Positions 20,735 to 32,239 of a stretch of 64,000 nt of DNA are shown piece after piece (position 1 is the stretch's first letter; every line of letters begins with the position of its first letter). A program made the position numbers and the translations under genes. This DNA comes from Xiphydria camelus (lineage: Eukaryota; Arthropoda; Insecta; Hymenoptera; Xiphydriidae). The stretch covers positions 9,799,647-9,863,646 of the forward strand of contig OY783197.1 of assembly GCA_963678675.1 (NCBI GenBank), in the 5' to 3' direction. The notes beneath the pieces were generated by a model, which did not search any database, was not told the origin of the DNA, and saw only the letters and a program-made list of their open reading frames with translations.

Positions 20735-20970
20735 AGGGAGTTGGTATATAGATAGTAGATATATAAAAAAAACGTGCGTATTCAAATGCAACGTTGTATT
20801 AAAGTTTCAAAGCAATCGGTGAAAAACTTTCGGAAATTTAAGATATAGGTATTTTTATTCATTTACCCCCTTAAGGAGTAGGTATATAAAAAACGCGCGT
20901 ATTAGAATGCAACGTTATGTCCAAATTTCAAAGCAATCGGTAAAGAACTTTCGGAGATCTTACGACGCGG
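20735..20970. repeat. Two tandem copies of a unit of about 125 bp
   Basis: The units at about 20737 and 20862 both contain CCCTTAAGG, GTATATA, GTATTNNAATGCAACGTT and AAAGCAATCGGTRAAGAACTTTCGG. The AATCGGT phrase is typical of the 3' tails of insect non-LTR elements and SINEs. Confidence 0.6.
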
Positions 20971-20979
20971 TCTCAACGT

Positions 20980-21865
20980 GTCGACATTGACGTGACACAT
21001 GCACAATACAGGTAGTGCTCTCACCCAGTTTATGACCCTGTGAGACCGCGACGTTAGACCTTGAAGAAACGAAAATAACATTTTTATTGAAACGTGTATA
21101 TGGAAAATAGAAGAAGATAGATAGCGGTATTTATTAGAATGGGTATTGCGGAAAGCGGTTCATTACGACTCGTCCAGTAATTAATCCTTCCGGGAAAGGT
21201 GCATGGCTGCGGGCTCATTGACAGCCTAAATTCGCCAAAACCTATCGCTTCGCCAATGTGACCGATTTACAAAATGTATCAAGTTACTTGAGTTTGTGTT
21301 AATATGTGTTCCGTCGCAAGGGGACTTCTATGTCATTTCTTACCGCTCACTATCATCGCAACAAGTAAGGCGCCAATCTAGATCTAATCTCTACATCGAT
21401 CGCGAACAGTGTATGGCTTTCCTGGATAAACCAGGTGTCAAAATTCCCCAATTGTCCATCGACTGCATCCGACATTCCTCCCCTTAATCTGGCTCGGATC
21501 GCTTTTGTGACGGTACCTATTGAAGCGGGCACTGCGAGAGACGGCTTGCTACGAATCGCTCTAAAATTACCTTCTTAGAAAAGTTCGGAACTGCGACATT
21601 TACGACCTAGGTATGTTTATCGAAATATTCGTTTCGCCTACGACGCGATTAATTCTAGTCGGCGAATTATTTGTGGTCGATGTGTGTGTGCTACCAAGAA
21701 GCACGAATCGACCCTCCTAATTCCGTCGCTCGTTGCGATAGAACAAGATTGACAGCTGGCACGTCGCAGTCAACTCATTCCCGTGGAAACTGTACAAAGT
21801 CGCCGATGGTGGCGCTAGTAGCAAATTCGCTCGCCGCCTATAGAGAACGCTCCGTACTGCTTCGT
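20980..21865. other. Unassigned interval
   Basis: There is a short inverted pair (GACGCGGTCTCAACG at 20956 and TGTGAGACCGCGACG at 21039). Otherwise I see no gene, splice-supported exon or repeat in this 0.9 kb. Confidence 0.4.
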
Positions 21866-22170
21866 ACACCAACACAGTGAGCGTGTAGTAGTAAGTGTGA
21901 AGCTAGCGCTCGGGGAAAGGGGACCACCGAGTCGTGGCGGAGAGAGCCGATGCGTCCCGAGTTTTGCGTCTTGCCATGCCTGCGACACCAGGAGTAGCGA
22001 CGTCGCTACGCTAACAGCCGTTCTCACCGCCGTAGCGCAGCACATTAGATGTTTCACATCAAAATTCAACTACTGTGCCGAACAACAACAACAACCGACG
22101 GCGGTTTGAAAGAAATTACAACTTGAGCAACTTGAGTTAGAGATGTGAAAGTATTGTGACTAACAATAAG
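21866..22170. repeat. Dispersed repeat copy 1 (with 23070-23380)
   Basis: It shares CACAGTGAGCGTGTAGTAGTAAG, GTCGTGGCGGAGAGAGCC and the closing AGATGTTTCACATCAAAA with 23070-23380. The segment from 22075 (CCGAACAACAACAACAACC to GTATTGTGACTAA) is also found at 47110-47200, where it is the target of the MTFR-carrying element. The family identity is unknown. Confidence 0.6.
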
Positions 22171-22260
22171 TAGTATGCCGATAGAATCGATGTTTCATCT
22201 TTATCGAACTATCGTTAGTAGTTACCGTAATATTTATAATAGAAACGTTTCTATTATAAA

Positions 22261-22495
22261 CATGAAAATTGGCGCCGGGAGAGTACGCAGATTCAGCGCC
22301 GTTCGGTTGGTGCTATCCCCGAAGAAGTACACGTGCACCGCAATAGTCGAATTTATTGCGGGTCTGCACTTTGTCCGAGGAGAGCATAATATATAAAAGG
22401 CAGAAGATTTTTGTTGCCTCCCGCGAGGCTCCTGAAATCTGAGCACGCGGTCGAGGCCCTTCGCTTGCGACCCGGCGCCTATCGCTCACGCTAGA
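22261..22495. repeat. GC-rich repeat with TATA-like string
   Basis: Reverse-complement match to 1945-2215. The string TATATAAAAGGCAGAAG at about 22389 lies between its two blocks. Confidence 0.5.
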
Positions 22496-22499
22496 CTGA

Positions 22500-22680
22500 G
22501 TTACTATCTATTTAGCCGGTCAAATAGACTGAAATTTCTCTGGCATTAAATCTTTATCGTGTATCCACTGCAATATCTAGCTAGATTTATTTTTCTCAAC
22601 CGAGATTCTAGACTAACTCTCGCTAGATTGTTCTCAATGCTGTGTCCACTTGAGTAAATCTAGTTGAAAACGAAAGAACA
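22500..22680. repeat. TCTAGC / AATCTAG motif array
   Basis: The short motif CTAGATT / AATCTAG recurs at least six times in both orientations just before the MITE that follows. It may be a subterminal array of an undelimited element. Confidence 0.35.
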
Positions 22681-22681
22681 C

Positions 22682-22888
22682 GTTCGCCAGTGCGCATTTG
22701 TATTTATAATTGTGATACTATTAAACGGTACAAACCGTTGTGTCTAATTCAAAAAGCGCATTTAGTTTACTCTTTCTTAACTCTGCCATCAGTCGCTGCT
22801 CCGTCTCGCGATAAACGGAATTCGACACAACGGTTCGTACTGTTTAATGGTATCACAGTCATAAATACAAATGTGCACTGGCGCACGT
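22682..22888. mobile_element. Hairpin MITE with arms of about 65 bp
   Basis: The left arm (CGCCAGTGCGCATTTGTATT to AAACGGTACAAACCGTTG) is mirrored by CAACGGTTCGTACTGTTT to ATACAAATGTGCACTGGCG. The loop is about 70 bases. Confidence 0.7.
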
Positions 22889-23069
22889 ATTCTTTCAACG
22901 GATGCGTGGTCCATCCTTCCTATCGCATACTTTCTACAAAGAAGAATTTCGATGTTTCACATCTAACAATTTTCCTATACAAACGGTATTTAAATGTTAT
23001 TTTTAAACGTGCTACCAATGATCAATCAATCCTCATGCTTTCATTAATGAGGGTAAATACTGCTTCGTG

Positions 23070-23380
23070 CACCGATACAGTGAGCGTGTAGTAGTAAGTG
23101 GTTACGCTAGGGCTCGGTGAAAGGGGACCATCGAGTCGTGGCGGAGAGAGCCGATGCGTCCCGAGTTAGGCCAGGCGAACGTTGGGACGCAGTTCAGTGA
23201 GGAGACGTAGGGTGACCGTTGCCTCTATATCTATATATAGAATAGATATAGATATAGAGGCAATGTTCAACGTTCGCCTGGCCTTAGCGTATTTAGCCAC
23301 TCCAGCGACGTTTCACGAGCAGCCGGTCTCACCCCCGAAGCGCGGCATAAGATGTTTCACATCAAAATGTTTCTTATGAA
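23070..23380. repeat. Dispersed repeat copy 2, interrupted by a MITE
   Basis: It matches 21866-22060 on both sides of the 115-bp insert at 23169. The insert's absence from copy 1 confirms the boundaries. Confidence 0.65.
23169..23283. mobile_element. 115-bp Harbinger-type MITE, TTA duplication
   Basis: The ends GGCCAGGCGAACGTTG and the mirror CAACGTTCGCCTGGCC are flanked by TTA on both sides (23166-23168 and 23284-23286). The centre is a TATAGA-rich palindrome. Confidence 0.88.
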
Positions 23381-23399
23381 AGAAGTGTTGTAATAAGGC

Positions 23400-23690
23400 A
23401 GTAAGTCAAATTTGAAATCGGGTGGTGCAACACGAAAAGGCAGCATCTAATAAGCCGCATGACAAATACTGCTTTCTTGTATTGTACATTGCACTTACTG
23501 CCATTCTGCCTTGCAAACGCTTAGTTTTTCCAGAAAGCAGTAAATGTTTAATTGAAGATATACACAAAGTAAAATAAATTGCTGCTTTTTTGCGTTGAAT
23601 GTGGATACAAAATAATTCAAGATATTCAATGATACCAAAAAACGCATTTCGGTTTTTTTTTGCTAGTAACTGCCTTTCTCCAGAGTTGGG
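23400..23690. other. Nothing recognised
   Basis: AT-rich sequence with no convincing frame or repeat. Confidence 0.4.
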
Positions 23691-23716
23691 CAGTGTAGTA
23701 GCCCCGTAATAGGATA

Positions 23717-23838
23717 CCTGGACACCGAAAACTATGAAGGGGAAGACCTCCTCACCGATAACTGTGGAGCGAAAGATCTTGACATCGAAAATTAAGGAGC
23801 GGAAGACCTGGACACCGGAAAATGTGGGGCGGAAAAAT
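23717..23838. repeat. Minisatellite, about 38-bp unit, four imperfect copies
   Basis: The consensus unit is close to GACCTGGACACCGAAAA followed by an ATGTGGAGCGGAA block. The copies differ by point changes and small indels. Confidence 0.65.
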
Positions 23839-24099
23839 AATTTTCATGAAAATGTAGTGATTACCGTCTCCATACACAATATTGAATTTTGACCTCAAAC
23901 ATTTGACATGCTCCAGACGAAATGTTTTTGGAAAAGGCAAGGCTTGATCTACTCTTCATTTGTGCGTCGGATTGCATGCAACAGGCAGAAACGGGCGGAA
24001 ACTTAACCCTGGATATCTCGATCTTCGGGATATGCAAATCAAGTTTTTGATGTCTTGTTGTATTCGCGTTAATAATTACATTACTTTTATATTATAATA

Positions 24100-24730
24100 C
24101 TAGGGGGCATCCGCCCCCTGCTCGCTTCGCTCGCCAACCCCCGGGGGGCTATTGCCCCCGCGCCGCTGTCGCGGGGCTCCCCCAAGTTTGTAGGGGACGG
24201 CGGTCGGTCAACGGACTTATCTCGCGACGCTTCGCGTCGCTCGAATTCGACAAAACGCCGGCCAAACGGGTAGACGGGTCTGCCAACCGTGGGTGACCCA
24301 TGATGTAATACAAAATTACCGTATAGTAATCTGCTTGGCTGCGTCGCTGCTTCTAGCGCGACCGTACGGTAAATCGTAGCGTGTATGCGAGTCCCCAGAC
24401 GCCCCATACGACATAAATTGTCGTAGAGTTTTTTCCGTCATGGCAATCATGTGAAGCCGACGATATGTAATGATCTGTTCGATTGGCTTGCAACGCCGGC
24501 CAAACGGGTAGACGGACCTCTGCTCGACTGGCTTGCTCCGCACCGATCGACGATCGATAGCATACTGCATCCCATTGGCGGCCGACGTGTGGTGGGGGGG
24601 ACGCGGTTGGTGGGAGGACGCCGCTGTAGGCGATAGGTGGACCGATGCATCAGTGGGCGATTGGTGGGGTGGGTTTCGGATAGTTCGGTCGGTCGTCGAT
24701 CCGAAAAACTATTTTATAGAATAGAGAGAA
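24100..24730 (-). mobile_element. Non-autonomous Helitron-like element, copy 1
   Basis: Read on the minus strand it begins TTCTCTCTATTCTATAAAATAG and ends with a GC hairpin (GGGGGCGGATGCCCCC) followed by CTAG and a host T. This is the Helitron/Helentron pattern: TC-like start, no inverted termini, and a 3' hairpin plus CTRR. A second copy at 40121-42663 shares both ends exactly and differs inside. It has no Rep/helicase sequence. Confidence 0.72.
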
Positions 24731-25196
24731 AGAACAGTTAGGTACAAGTAGAAACTGAAAAATTTACGCCGGTTCTTCAAACCGGAAGTGAACATTAAAA
24801 ACTATTAGGTACGTTTTGTGCGCCAAGTCAGATAGTACAACTTTTGTTAAAGAAGTTTTTTAGAAATCATGCTCGTTTGGGAAATATAATATGCTACTGT
24901 TCACGGTAGTTGGAACACCTTATATTTCAGTGAGAGTAATATCACAGCGTACGTACATATAAAGTAATTCATAACTAGGAGTACTGGCGGTCTAAATACT
25001 GTAAATAGCAGAGGCTAGATGCTTAATTGAATATTTTTTATTTTATAAAGCAATTAAAGAGCTTTCTCTTAGTCAGGCGTTTTCTTTTTATAATACGACA
25101 GTAATTCTAAATTTGTCGGGAACTAACACTGATTCTCTACATTTCATACCTTTTCATTACTCTAAAATCTATTAAAAAAGTAGGTATTTCAAATTA

Positions 25197-25354
25197 TAAC
25201 TATTCGGATTTATCAGAAACAAAAGTGGAAATGAGAAGATTAGAGAACTTGACACTTGCTAATTTTTTTGGTAAATACTAAGAAAATCAGGAAGTGTAAA
25301 ATTCTCTAATCTTTTCATTTCCACTTTTGCATCCGATAAATCCGAATAGTTATC
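25197..25354. mobile_element. Hairpin MITE of about 158 bp
   Basis: The left arm AACTATTCGGATTTATC to AAGTGGAAATGAGAAGATTAG is mirrored on the right. The loop is about 60 bases. The surrounding 24730-25830 is AT-rich and otherwise unassigned. Confidence 0.65.
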
Positions 25355-25832
25355 CTAATTTCAATTACTGCAACTTTATTTAAAAGCCGTACAACTAAAT
25401 ATAAAAGAAAGTGCAATATGCTAAGTGTAATAATAAAAACAATTGCTTTTCTTTAATGGATTTTATAAAACAATATTGACACGTATACAAATACCTCAAA
25501 TAATAACAGTCCTTCTATCCTAGAGTACCATAGATAATAGAGAGTACGAAAATTAATTCAAATAGAACCTTTTCACACCTAACAAAGTGGGCATTCTTTA
25601 TTTTTTAACCTAAAATTCACCAACTTCTAATTAGGGGTGAGGGGTATAAATATAATACAGTAGAGTTGTCGATATTGGATGTGCAGTATCACTCCCACGA
25701 AGAAAAAGGGTTAGTTTGGATCTTTTCCCAGAAAATCATGAAATAGAATTTCAGACATTTTAGAATCGATAAAATTAGATTAAATAAATAATGAATTTGA
25801 ATCAAACGATTGAACCAAAGTTATTACTAATA

Positions 25833-26729
25833 GGGTAAAATTGGGAGAAATGGCGCACCTTTTTTTAAAGTGGCACAAAAGCTATTATTGCAGGATAAGC
25901 AATACTTAATTGACAATGTGGATAAAGCGAACAATAAAATATAGGAATTTGTAAACGGACGACCAAAAGTGTTATCGAGTTTTGTAAAAAATTTGTGAAA
26001 AGAAAATATACCAAAAACCCAACTCACCCGCCCTAGTATGGATGAGATGGCGCAGTAGAAAAAATTGGTGGGGGTGAGTGGTTCTCCAAGAGTAGGCTTC
26101 AAAATTAAAAGTGCAACTACCTTTAATGCAAAATAACAAAAACAAAAATACAAAATCATCTTAAATAATCAAATTTAAAGAAAAATACCAAAGCATTGAT
26201 TATTCCAACCACATAAACTTAAAACATCTTTTAAATGTAATAAATCTTACTAATAACATGTAAAAGTTATTTCGCTTTTCTGCCACATCGCAAGCACATA
26301 TTTGGATAGTTGGTGCATCCCGAACAGTCGGATTAGACGGCTTGCGCCAACTCATCCGACTTCGTTGGGTTAGATGTTGCAGTCATTGTCTTTCTTGTAC
26401 ATGAAGCATGGAACGAAATTTGAGGTTAGGAACAATATTTACAAGTTTATGAAGTGAAATGACCAAATCAAATACATTCAAATCAGAATAATAACTTACT
26501 GGATGCCTAATTATTTATTACACAAGAAAATAATCAGGGCCAATACAATATACCTACAGTTATATTTATTTTATCTTCTGAGGAGAAAAACAGCCGTTCG
26601 GTAACACACACTTACTGCACATGCACACTAATAATCTGTGTCGCCAACTGAGTCAGTATTGCTACATAGACAAAGAAATTATTTGACTGAACCGTCTCAT
26701 CCGCTGCGCCATCTCTCCCGACTTTACCC
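25833..26729. mobile_element. 897-bp TIR element, GGGTAAA ends, TA duplication
   Basis: The ends GGGTAAAATTGGGAGAAAT and the mirrored GGGTAAAGTCGGGAGAGAT carry TA outside (25831-25832 and 26730-26731). A similar leader, AGGGTAAAGTGGGGG, occurs three times at 16378, 17152 and 17935. Open frames inside are not convincing. Confidence 0.7.
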
Positions 26730-26787
26730 TATATGAAAAATTGTTTTCTTTAGCCCTTTCTCTAGCCCTTTTAATTGTATAAAATAT

Positions 26788-27062
26788 TCAAACACAATGT
26801 GTGCTTTATCGATAAGTCAAATTACACTACACAAAGTACAAAATTCTGCAGAACTAATTATTCGGCATCAATATTAAATTATTTAAAGTAGGAGAGAGGA
26901 ATGTTTCTAAAAAGATAACGTATTTGGGTTGATTCATCGCTTATTCACCTACTCATTGTCAACCGCACATGACAGGCCGACATTCCAGGATAATTAGTCC
27001 TGCAGAATTTCGTACTTTCCGTAGTGTAACTTGAGTTATAAATAGAGCACATTGTGTTTGAA
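26788..27062. mobile_element. 275-bp fold-back element
   Basis: The ends TTCAAACACAATGTG and CACATTGTGTTTGAA have further mirrored blocks inside (TTACACTACACAAAGTAC, TTCTGCAG). Noncoding. Confidence 0.65.
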
Positions 27063-27318
27063 TTTACAACTGCAACATATTAACGTTCTATGAAATTAAA
27101 ATTACCAATAAAATTAAAGGTCGCGTAATAATTTATGAATCTGCAGAAATCGAAGTATAATCAAAGTATTGTAGGATCCACATATATCATGTCTTAGCAG
27201 TGTAACTTTCATTTTAAGATATTTTCACACGAGGAATATTAATTTCGATGATAAATTCGAGCTATCGAAACGTAATGTATCTAACATTTACGAATCTACT
27301 ACGAAATTGGGTGTAGAC

Positions 27319-28299
27319 ACCGAACATAGACTAGACAAGAAGGGTCACTCCGCGTCGGTACTTTGAAGTTGGGACTACAGAGGCGAGCCGCGTTGCTGGA
27401 CGCCACATGTTCGGTGTCGACGTTTACGGTACTTCGTGAGCGACTACACCGGGTGGTGAGTAGAAATGAATTTTGAAGTATCGGTAGAATTTAATTATTT
27501 ATTAAACTGTTCAATCGAATTTTACTTTTGTTAAAATAAGACTATATAATGTTATTAGTTCCCTTAAATATAAGCAATGATATAATAGAAACAATAGATA
27601 TTTAAAACCTCAAAAGTAATAGTGTTTAATAACGTATATATAATATAATACAACAGGTATATACATAAAAATACAAAGGTAATTGAATTTTGAACGAAAA
27701 TAATTTTAACAGAAATCCAAAATTATTATATTTAAAGCACCCCGCAGGAATAATACTATGCAATTAACGTCACCAATCAACCATAATAATTGTGTTTCAT
27801 TATTAACCGCTTAACTTAAAAGCCCGAGATAACTCGGGCTTTTAATTCTTGCATAAACTTAAAAGCCCGAAAATACTGGTGTATCATGAAAATATCCTGT
27901 TTATAATTTTTTCCCTAAATACGAGTATACTCGGGATTTTAATATAACCTTCCTTGAATATTATTTAATTACCCCTTGCATTAATTAATTAGTGACATTA
28001 TTGTTTGCAATAATCTATATTCATAATAATGTTTGAAATTTAGCAATTAAAAAAATTGGAAAAATATGGACAACGTTTTACAAAATAATTGTTAAATTAA
28101 CCGGTTAAACACACCGGTATAATCCGATCGTCAATGCCCCCGCGCGATATGTATGACACCCCGTATAAAACTTCCGCCACCGCGCGCGCTGAAAATACTC
28201 CAAAATCTCCCAAAAAAGAGTGGCGACAGAAAGTAAGCGAGACAAGCAACACTGGGGGCGTGGCTTAGAGTGACCCTTCTTGTCTAGTCTATGTTCGGT
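27319..28299. mobile_element. 981-bp Mutator-like (or Merlin-like) MITE with a perfect 9-bp duplication
   Basis: The ends are identical inverted repeats of 32 bases starting ACCGAACATAGACTAGAC. GGTGTAGAC occurs directly on both sides (27310-27318 and 28300-28308). A 9-bp duplication points to the Mutator superfamily, with Merlin (8-9 bp) as the alternative. Inside it is noncoding and AT-rich with a hairpin AAAGCCCGAGATAACTCGGG at 27820. The identical ends and duplication suggest a young insertion. Confidence 0.88.
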
Positions 28300-28982
28300 G
28301 GTGTAGACTGCCAAACACGCGAACCAATAGCAGGTCGGCTGAGTCTCCCCGCCTTCTTCCATACCACACCAGATACTCAGCGAGGAGTAGTAGAGAGAGA
28401 CTCAGTCAAGGCGCTTATTTGTTCGCGCGCTCGGCTGAATCTCCTCCCAGTTACGAACTCGATCCATAAACACTCGATATCAATAAGTACAGAAGGAAGC
28501 TAACCAAGTGCGAAATATTACAAAGGCTTGTAAAGTTGAAACGCTGCACGCGAATTTTTTGTTATCGCTCCATGTCAATGCCATATATCGAGCGCTTAGT
28601 ATCTTCTCTTATCAGCAAAATAACCACATCCGCAAATATCTCGGAGTAGTAGCGCCCACGCCGTCGGCGGAAAGTGCTTCGACGGGTCCATCTAATCCTA
28701 TCGCTTCTAAATGGGTTTACTGCTTGGCGTTAATGCGCCCGCGGACCCACGTCGCAGCGAAGGGGCATCGAGCTCGACGTTTCGCATTAATATTCTTCCG
28801 CTCGAATGTCCTGAGCCGTCGCCAGAGATTAAACGGTTGCCGAAGGGCGGAAACGGGGCGAGCGACAACCGATCCCTCCATGTCAAGTAATTACAGCACA
28901 TAGCGCCAGTCGCACGGCACTAGAATACGAAAGGTGCAAAGTACTCGAATATGGTGGTTTGACGTCACTTTCCGTGTTTCAG

Positions 28983-29090
28983 CCGGCTCCGCCGCCGAAA
29001 GGGGATACTTTGGTCCTTGGAGGCAGTGCAAACTCCTGCTCTACGGTCGGGAGAGATGCGGTCAAGGAGTTTCCAGGTTTCAGCCAGTCC
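28983..29090 (+). CDS. Isolated exon-like segment of an unrecognised gene
   Basis: A 108-base segment is bounded by CGTGTTTCAG and GTAAGT and is open throughout in phase 0 (36 codons: PAPPPKGDTLVLGGSANS to KEFPGFSQS). Its base composition is richer in GC than its surroundings. I do not recognise the protein. No partner exon was found nearby, so it may be a captured exon or the edge of a host gene with long introns. Frames just upstream (28300-28900) are GC-rich but show no splice-supported exon. Confidence 0.45.
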
Positions 29091-29247
29091 GTAAGTTCTA
29101 CTTCTGTCACATATTTCACTCTGATTACACGACGAAAGCTCTTCTGTATTTCATATTGAAGTACCCACACAACACACTACATTTATTATATCATATAATA
29201 CGTATATTTTACGTTAATACAGATGATTCGTATACGCATATGATATA

Positions 29248-29935
29248 CAGGGTGACATTTTTTAAACTTGCCACCTCCAAAATCTTAGTTCCAGATTTTC
29301 TAAAAAATAAAAAACGGTTTCGGCAATGGAGAGGAGGAACCAAAATGACATAATCGGAGACGCACCCCCTCCAACCCCCTTAGGGGTACCCCCCCCCCCC
29401 AACTTTGTAATCTTAAATAGCAACCCCCCATGTGTGATACAGCATTGGAAAGCTCTTTAAAAATGCTTTACAACAACACCAAATGGTCCCTTTCGATGAG
29501 TAGTTTTCGCGCAAATCGAGAAAGAAACTGCAGTTAGCATGCTAGAAGTAAGTTTTGTCAATCTATTTATTAAAGGTCAATTACGTTACAATAAATTTTC
29601 GAAATGATTTCCATTGTCAGCAAGACCAAAATATGACCTATTTTGAAATTCCTCTCGAACTTTTTCAAATGTTTTTGAAATTTTGCGACATTCTTGTGTA
29701 ATTCTCTGTTTCAGTTGGTTAATGCTTGCTGGTTGAGTTTGAAAAACAACAGATTTGAAATGTCCCTATAAGAAGAATAATAAATATACATATCAGTTAA
29801 CAATATTGTATCTCTAAAAATACATCCCTTATATAGATAAAATATTCGTATCAGCTAGTTACGTATATTGTATCTCTAAAAAATACATCCCTCATATACG
29901 TAAAATATATTTACGTAACAGCGCTACGTATATTA
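29248..29935. repeat. Repeat beginning with a CAGGGTGACATTTTTTAAA end
   Basis: Starts TACAGGGTGAC at 29247 and is rich in C-runs (29388-29400) and AT-rich tail sequence with repeated GTATCTCTAAAAATACATCCC blocks. It is probably the remains of a TA-targeting element. The right boundary is unclear. Confidence 0.4.
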
Positions 29936-29940
29936 TTAGA

Positions 29941-31130
29941 TACTAGCAGCCCGTCCCGGCTTCGCACGGGTAGATTGTGGATTGATTTTGTCCGTCCACC
30001 ATTGTTTAAATACATTTTTAATACAAAACTTCGTATTTTTCCCGGGCTACGCAATGGTCATATTGGATTTGACCTTGACCATGACCTTCAAGGTTATATC
30101 GAGGTCAAATTAATTTTTTTTCACGTTCAAATGTGTCCTTGACCATTTTTTTCATGTTACCTTTATTGTCAGCGGAGGTCAAATTTAGGTCAAGTATAGT
30201 TCGACTTTTTGAACACCCTGTATAAGATTTACTAACTCAGAAACCTTCGCGGATATGCGTCCAACTGTTCCCCAAATTTTCATCGCAATCGGATGAACGG
30301 TTTAGGAAGGCATAATAATCATCCGTACCGGTACTTTTTGAACACCCTGTATAAGATTTACTAACTCAGAAACCTTCGCGGGCATGCGTCCAACCATTTC
30401 CCAACTTTTCATCGCAATCGGATGAACGGTTTAGGAAGGCATAATAATCATCAGTACCGGTACTTTTTGAACACCTTTTATAAGATTTACTAATTCAGAA
30501 ACCTTCGCGGGCATGCGTCCAACCATTCCCCAAAGTTTCATCGCAATCGGATGAACGGTTTAGGAAGGCAAATAATCATCCGTACCTGTACTTTTTGAAC
30601 ACCCTGTATAGGATTTACTAACTCAAACCTTCGCGGATATGCGTCCAACTGTTCCCCAAATTTTCATCGCAATCGGATGAACGGTTTAGGAAGGCATAAT
30701 AATCATCCGTACCGGTACTTTTTGAACACCCTGTATAAGATTTACTAACTCAAAAACCTTTGCGGGCATGCGTCCAACCATTCCCCAACTTTTCATCGCA
30801 ATCGGATGAACGGTTTAGGAAGGCATTTGATATTACCTTAAAGGTCACGGTCAAGGTCAAATCCAATACGACCACTGGGTAGCCAAGGGAAAATCCTTAA
30901 AGTTTTGTATTAAACATTTTTCTCTAAAATGTTTTCCCGCTGAGATAATCGGCCGTACCGGGACTTTTTGAACACCCTGTATAAGATTTACTAACTCAGA
31001 AACCATCGCAGGCATGCGTCCAACCATTTCCCAAAATTTCATCGCAATCGGATGAACGGTTTAGGAAGGCATACGAGACATACAGACAGACAGACAGACA
31101 GACAAACATTCATTTTTATATATATAGATA
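29941..31130 (+). mobile_element. Element with a 129-bp tandem array and (CAGA)n tail, probably non-LTR 3' end
   Basis: It begins TAGCAGCCCGTCCCGGCTTC, a phrase common in insect repeats. Six units start at about 30204, 30333, 30462, 30591, 30717 and 30964, with spacing 129, 129, 129, 126 and 247. Each runs CTTTTTGAACACCCTGTAT to CATCGCAATCGGATGAACGG. The last is followed by CAGACAGACAGACAGACAG and TATATATAGATA. A microsatellite tail suits RTE-like LINEs or SINEs. Confidence 0.6.
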
Positions 31131-31459
31131 TATCTCTCAAATATACATTTCCTCTTATCCGTGAAATATACGTACCTATTAACCCTCGTACGGTCCTCAT
31201 TTATACTTACACTTAAGTCCTTCGGGTCATATATGACCCAAGGGTAGGATGTATGTACTCGTATATATTAACCTTTAGAGCCCGGGGAAATTTCAGTTAA
31301 AATCAACTTTTTAAACGTAAAATTTATAAATAAAGTCAATAATTTCCTATTTGGAGGCCCCGACCTAACTGCTGGTCGATATATCGACCACCCCGGACGC
31401 AGGGCAAAATCGACTTTGGATCCAGTGGAAAAAATTTGGCAGGAAAGATTATCGCTCAA

Positions 31460-31700
31460 AACTTGTTACTCGGGGGTTTTTTGGGTCGCTCATTACGATG
31501 CTGATATCCAAATCGCTCTATTCTCAAATTCAAGATGGCGAATGCAATATGGCGGATGATGAATTCCAGAAATATTTAGAATTTGAAGATTATGGCCCGA
31601 AACTTGTTACTCGAGGGGTTTTCGGGGTCGCTTATTACGATACTGATGTCCAAATCAGTCTAGTTTCAAATCCAAAATGGCGAATACAATATGGTGAATG
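31460..31700. repeat. Two tandem copies of the GGGTCGCTNATTACGAT / AAGATGGCGAATGCAATATGG repeat
   Basis: The units of about 135 bases begin with AAACTTGTTACTCGNGGGG. This repeat theme also forms the arm of the fold-back at 8521-9028. Confidence 0.65.
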
Positions 31701-31837
31701 ATGACACGGTATACGCGAAAAGCCTTATAGGTAGCGTATTGCGAATTCGTTCGCGCAAACGCAACGCTCCGCGCAATCTATAAGCCTGCCTCGCTCGCCT
31801 GTTCTTTACGGTTGTATTGATACAGTAGTATTCAACA

Positions 31838-32239
31838 ATGCAATGGCTGAAAATGAAGCTTGGACTAGTGGCGAATCCGAACCAAAAGTACAAGTACCCG
31901 TATCTTCACCCATCAATCAAAGATTTCGAAGGTAGCTCCGAAATAAATCCGAAAATCTTTATATCGGGAAATAGTCCAATCGATTATTTCAATTATTTTT
32001 CTGATTCTCGTCTGCTTGAAAGGATTATAGAGGAGACGAATCGTTATGAAACTCAAAATCATCAGGTTGAAAATTCTCATATAAAGAAATGGCGTCCTCT
32101 CACAAAAGATAAATTTGAAAAATTTCTCGATCTTTCGATTGTAATATGGGTGGTATTATATACGCTAATACCATCAGACAGACACTCCTCGCACTACTTG
32201 GAGAGATACCTACAGGAGAACCGAGCAGAGCAGGAATGA
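31838..32239 (+). pseudogene. piggyBac transposase N-terminal fragment
   Basis: The frame reads DFEGSSEINPKIFISGNSP, then DYFNYFSDSRLLERIIEETNRY and KKWRPLTKDKFEKFLDLS, the conserved start of the DDE_Tnp_1_7 domain. Upstream in frame is MQWLKMKLGL. After LSIVIWVV the frame leaves the family and stops, and the catalytic aspartates are missing. The element could move only with enzyme from elsewhere. Confidence 0.85.

Noticed and set aside
27815..27845. Bacterial-type terminator hairpin (AAAGCCCGAGATAACTCGGG then T-run)
   Set aside because: It lies inside an insect MITE, and a rho-independent terminator has no role here.
30204..31110. CRISPR-like array
   Set aside because: The repeats are 129-bp tandem units without unique spacers, in an insect nuclear genome next to a LINE-like tail.
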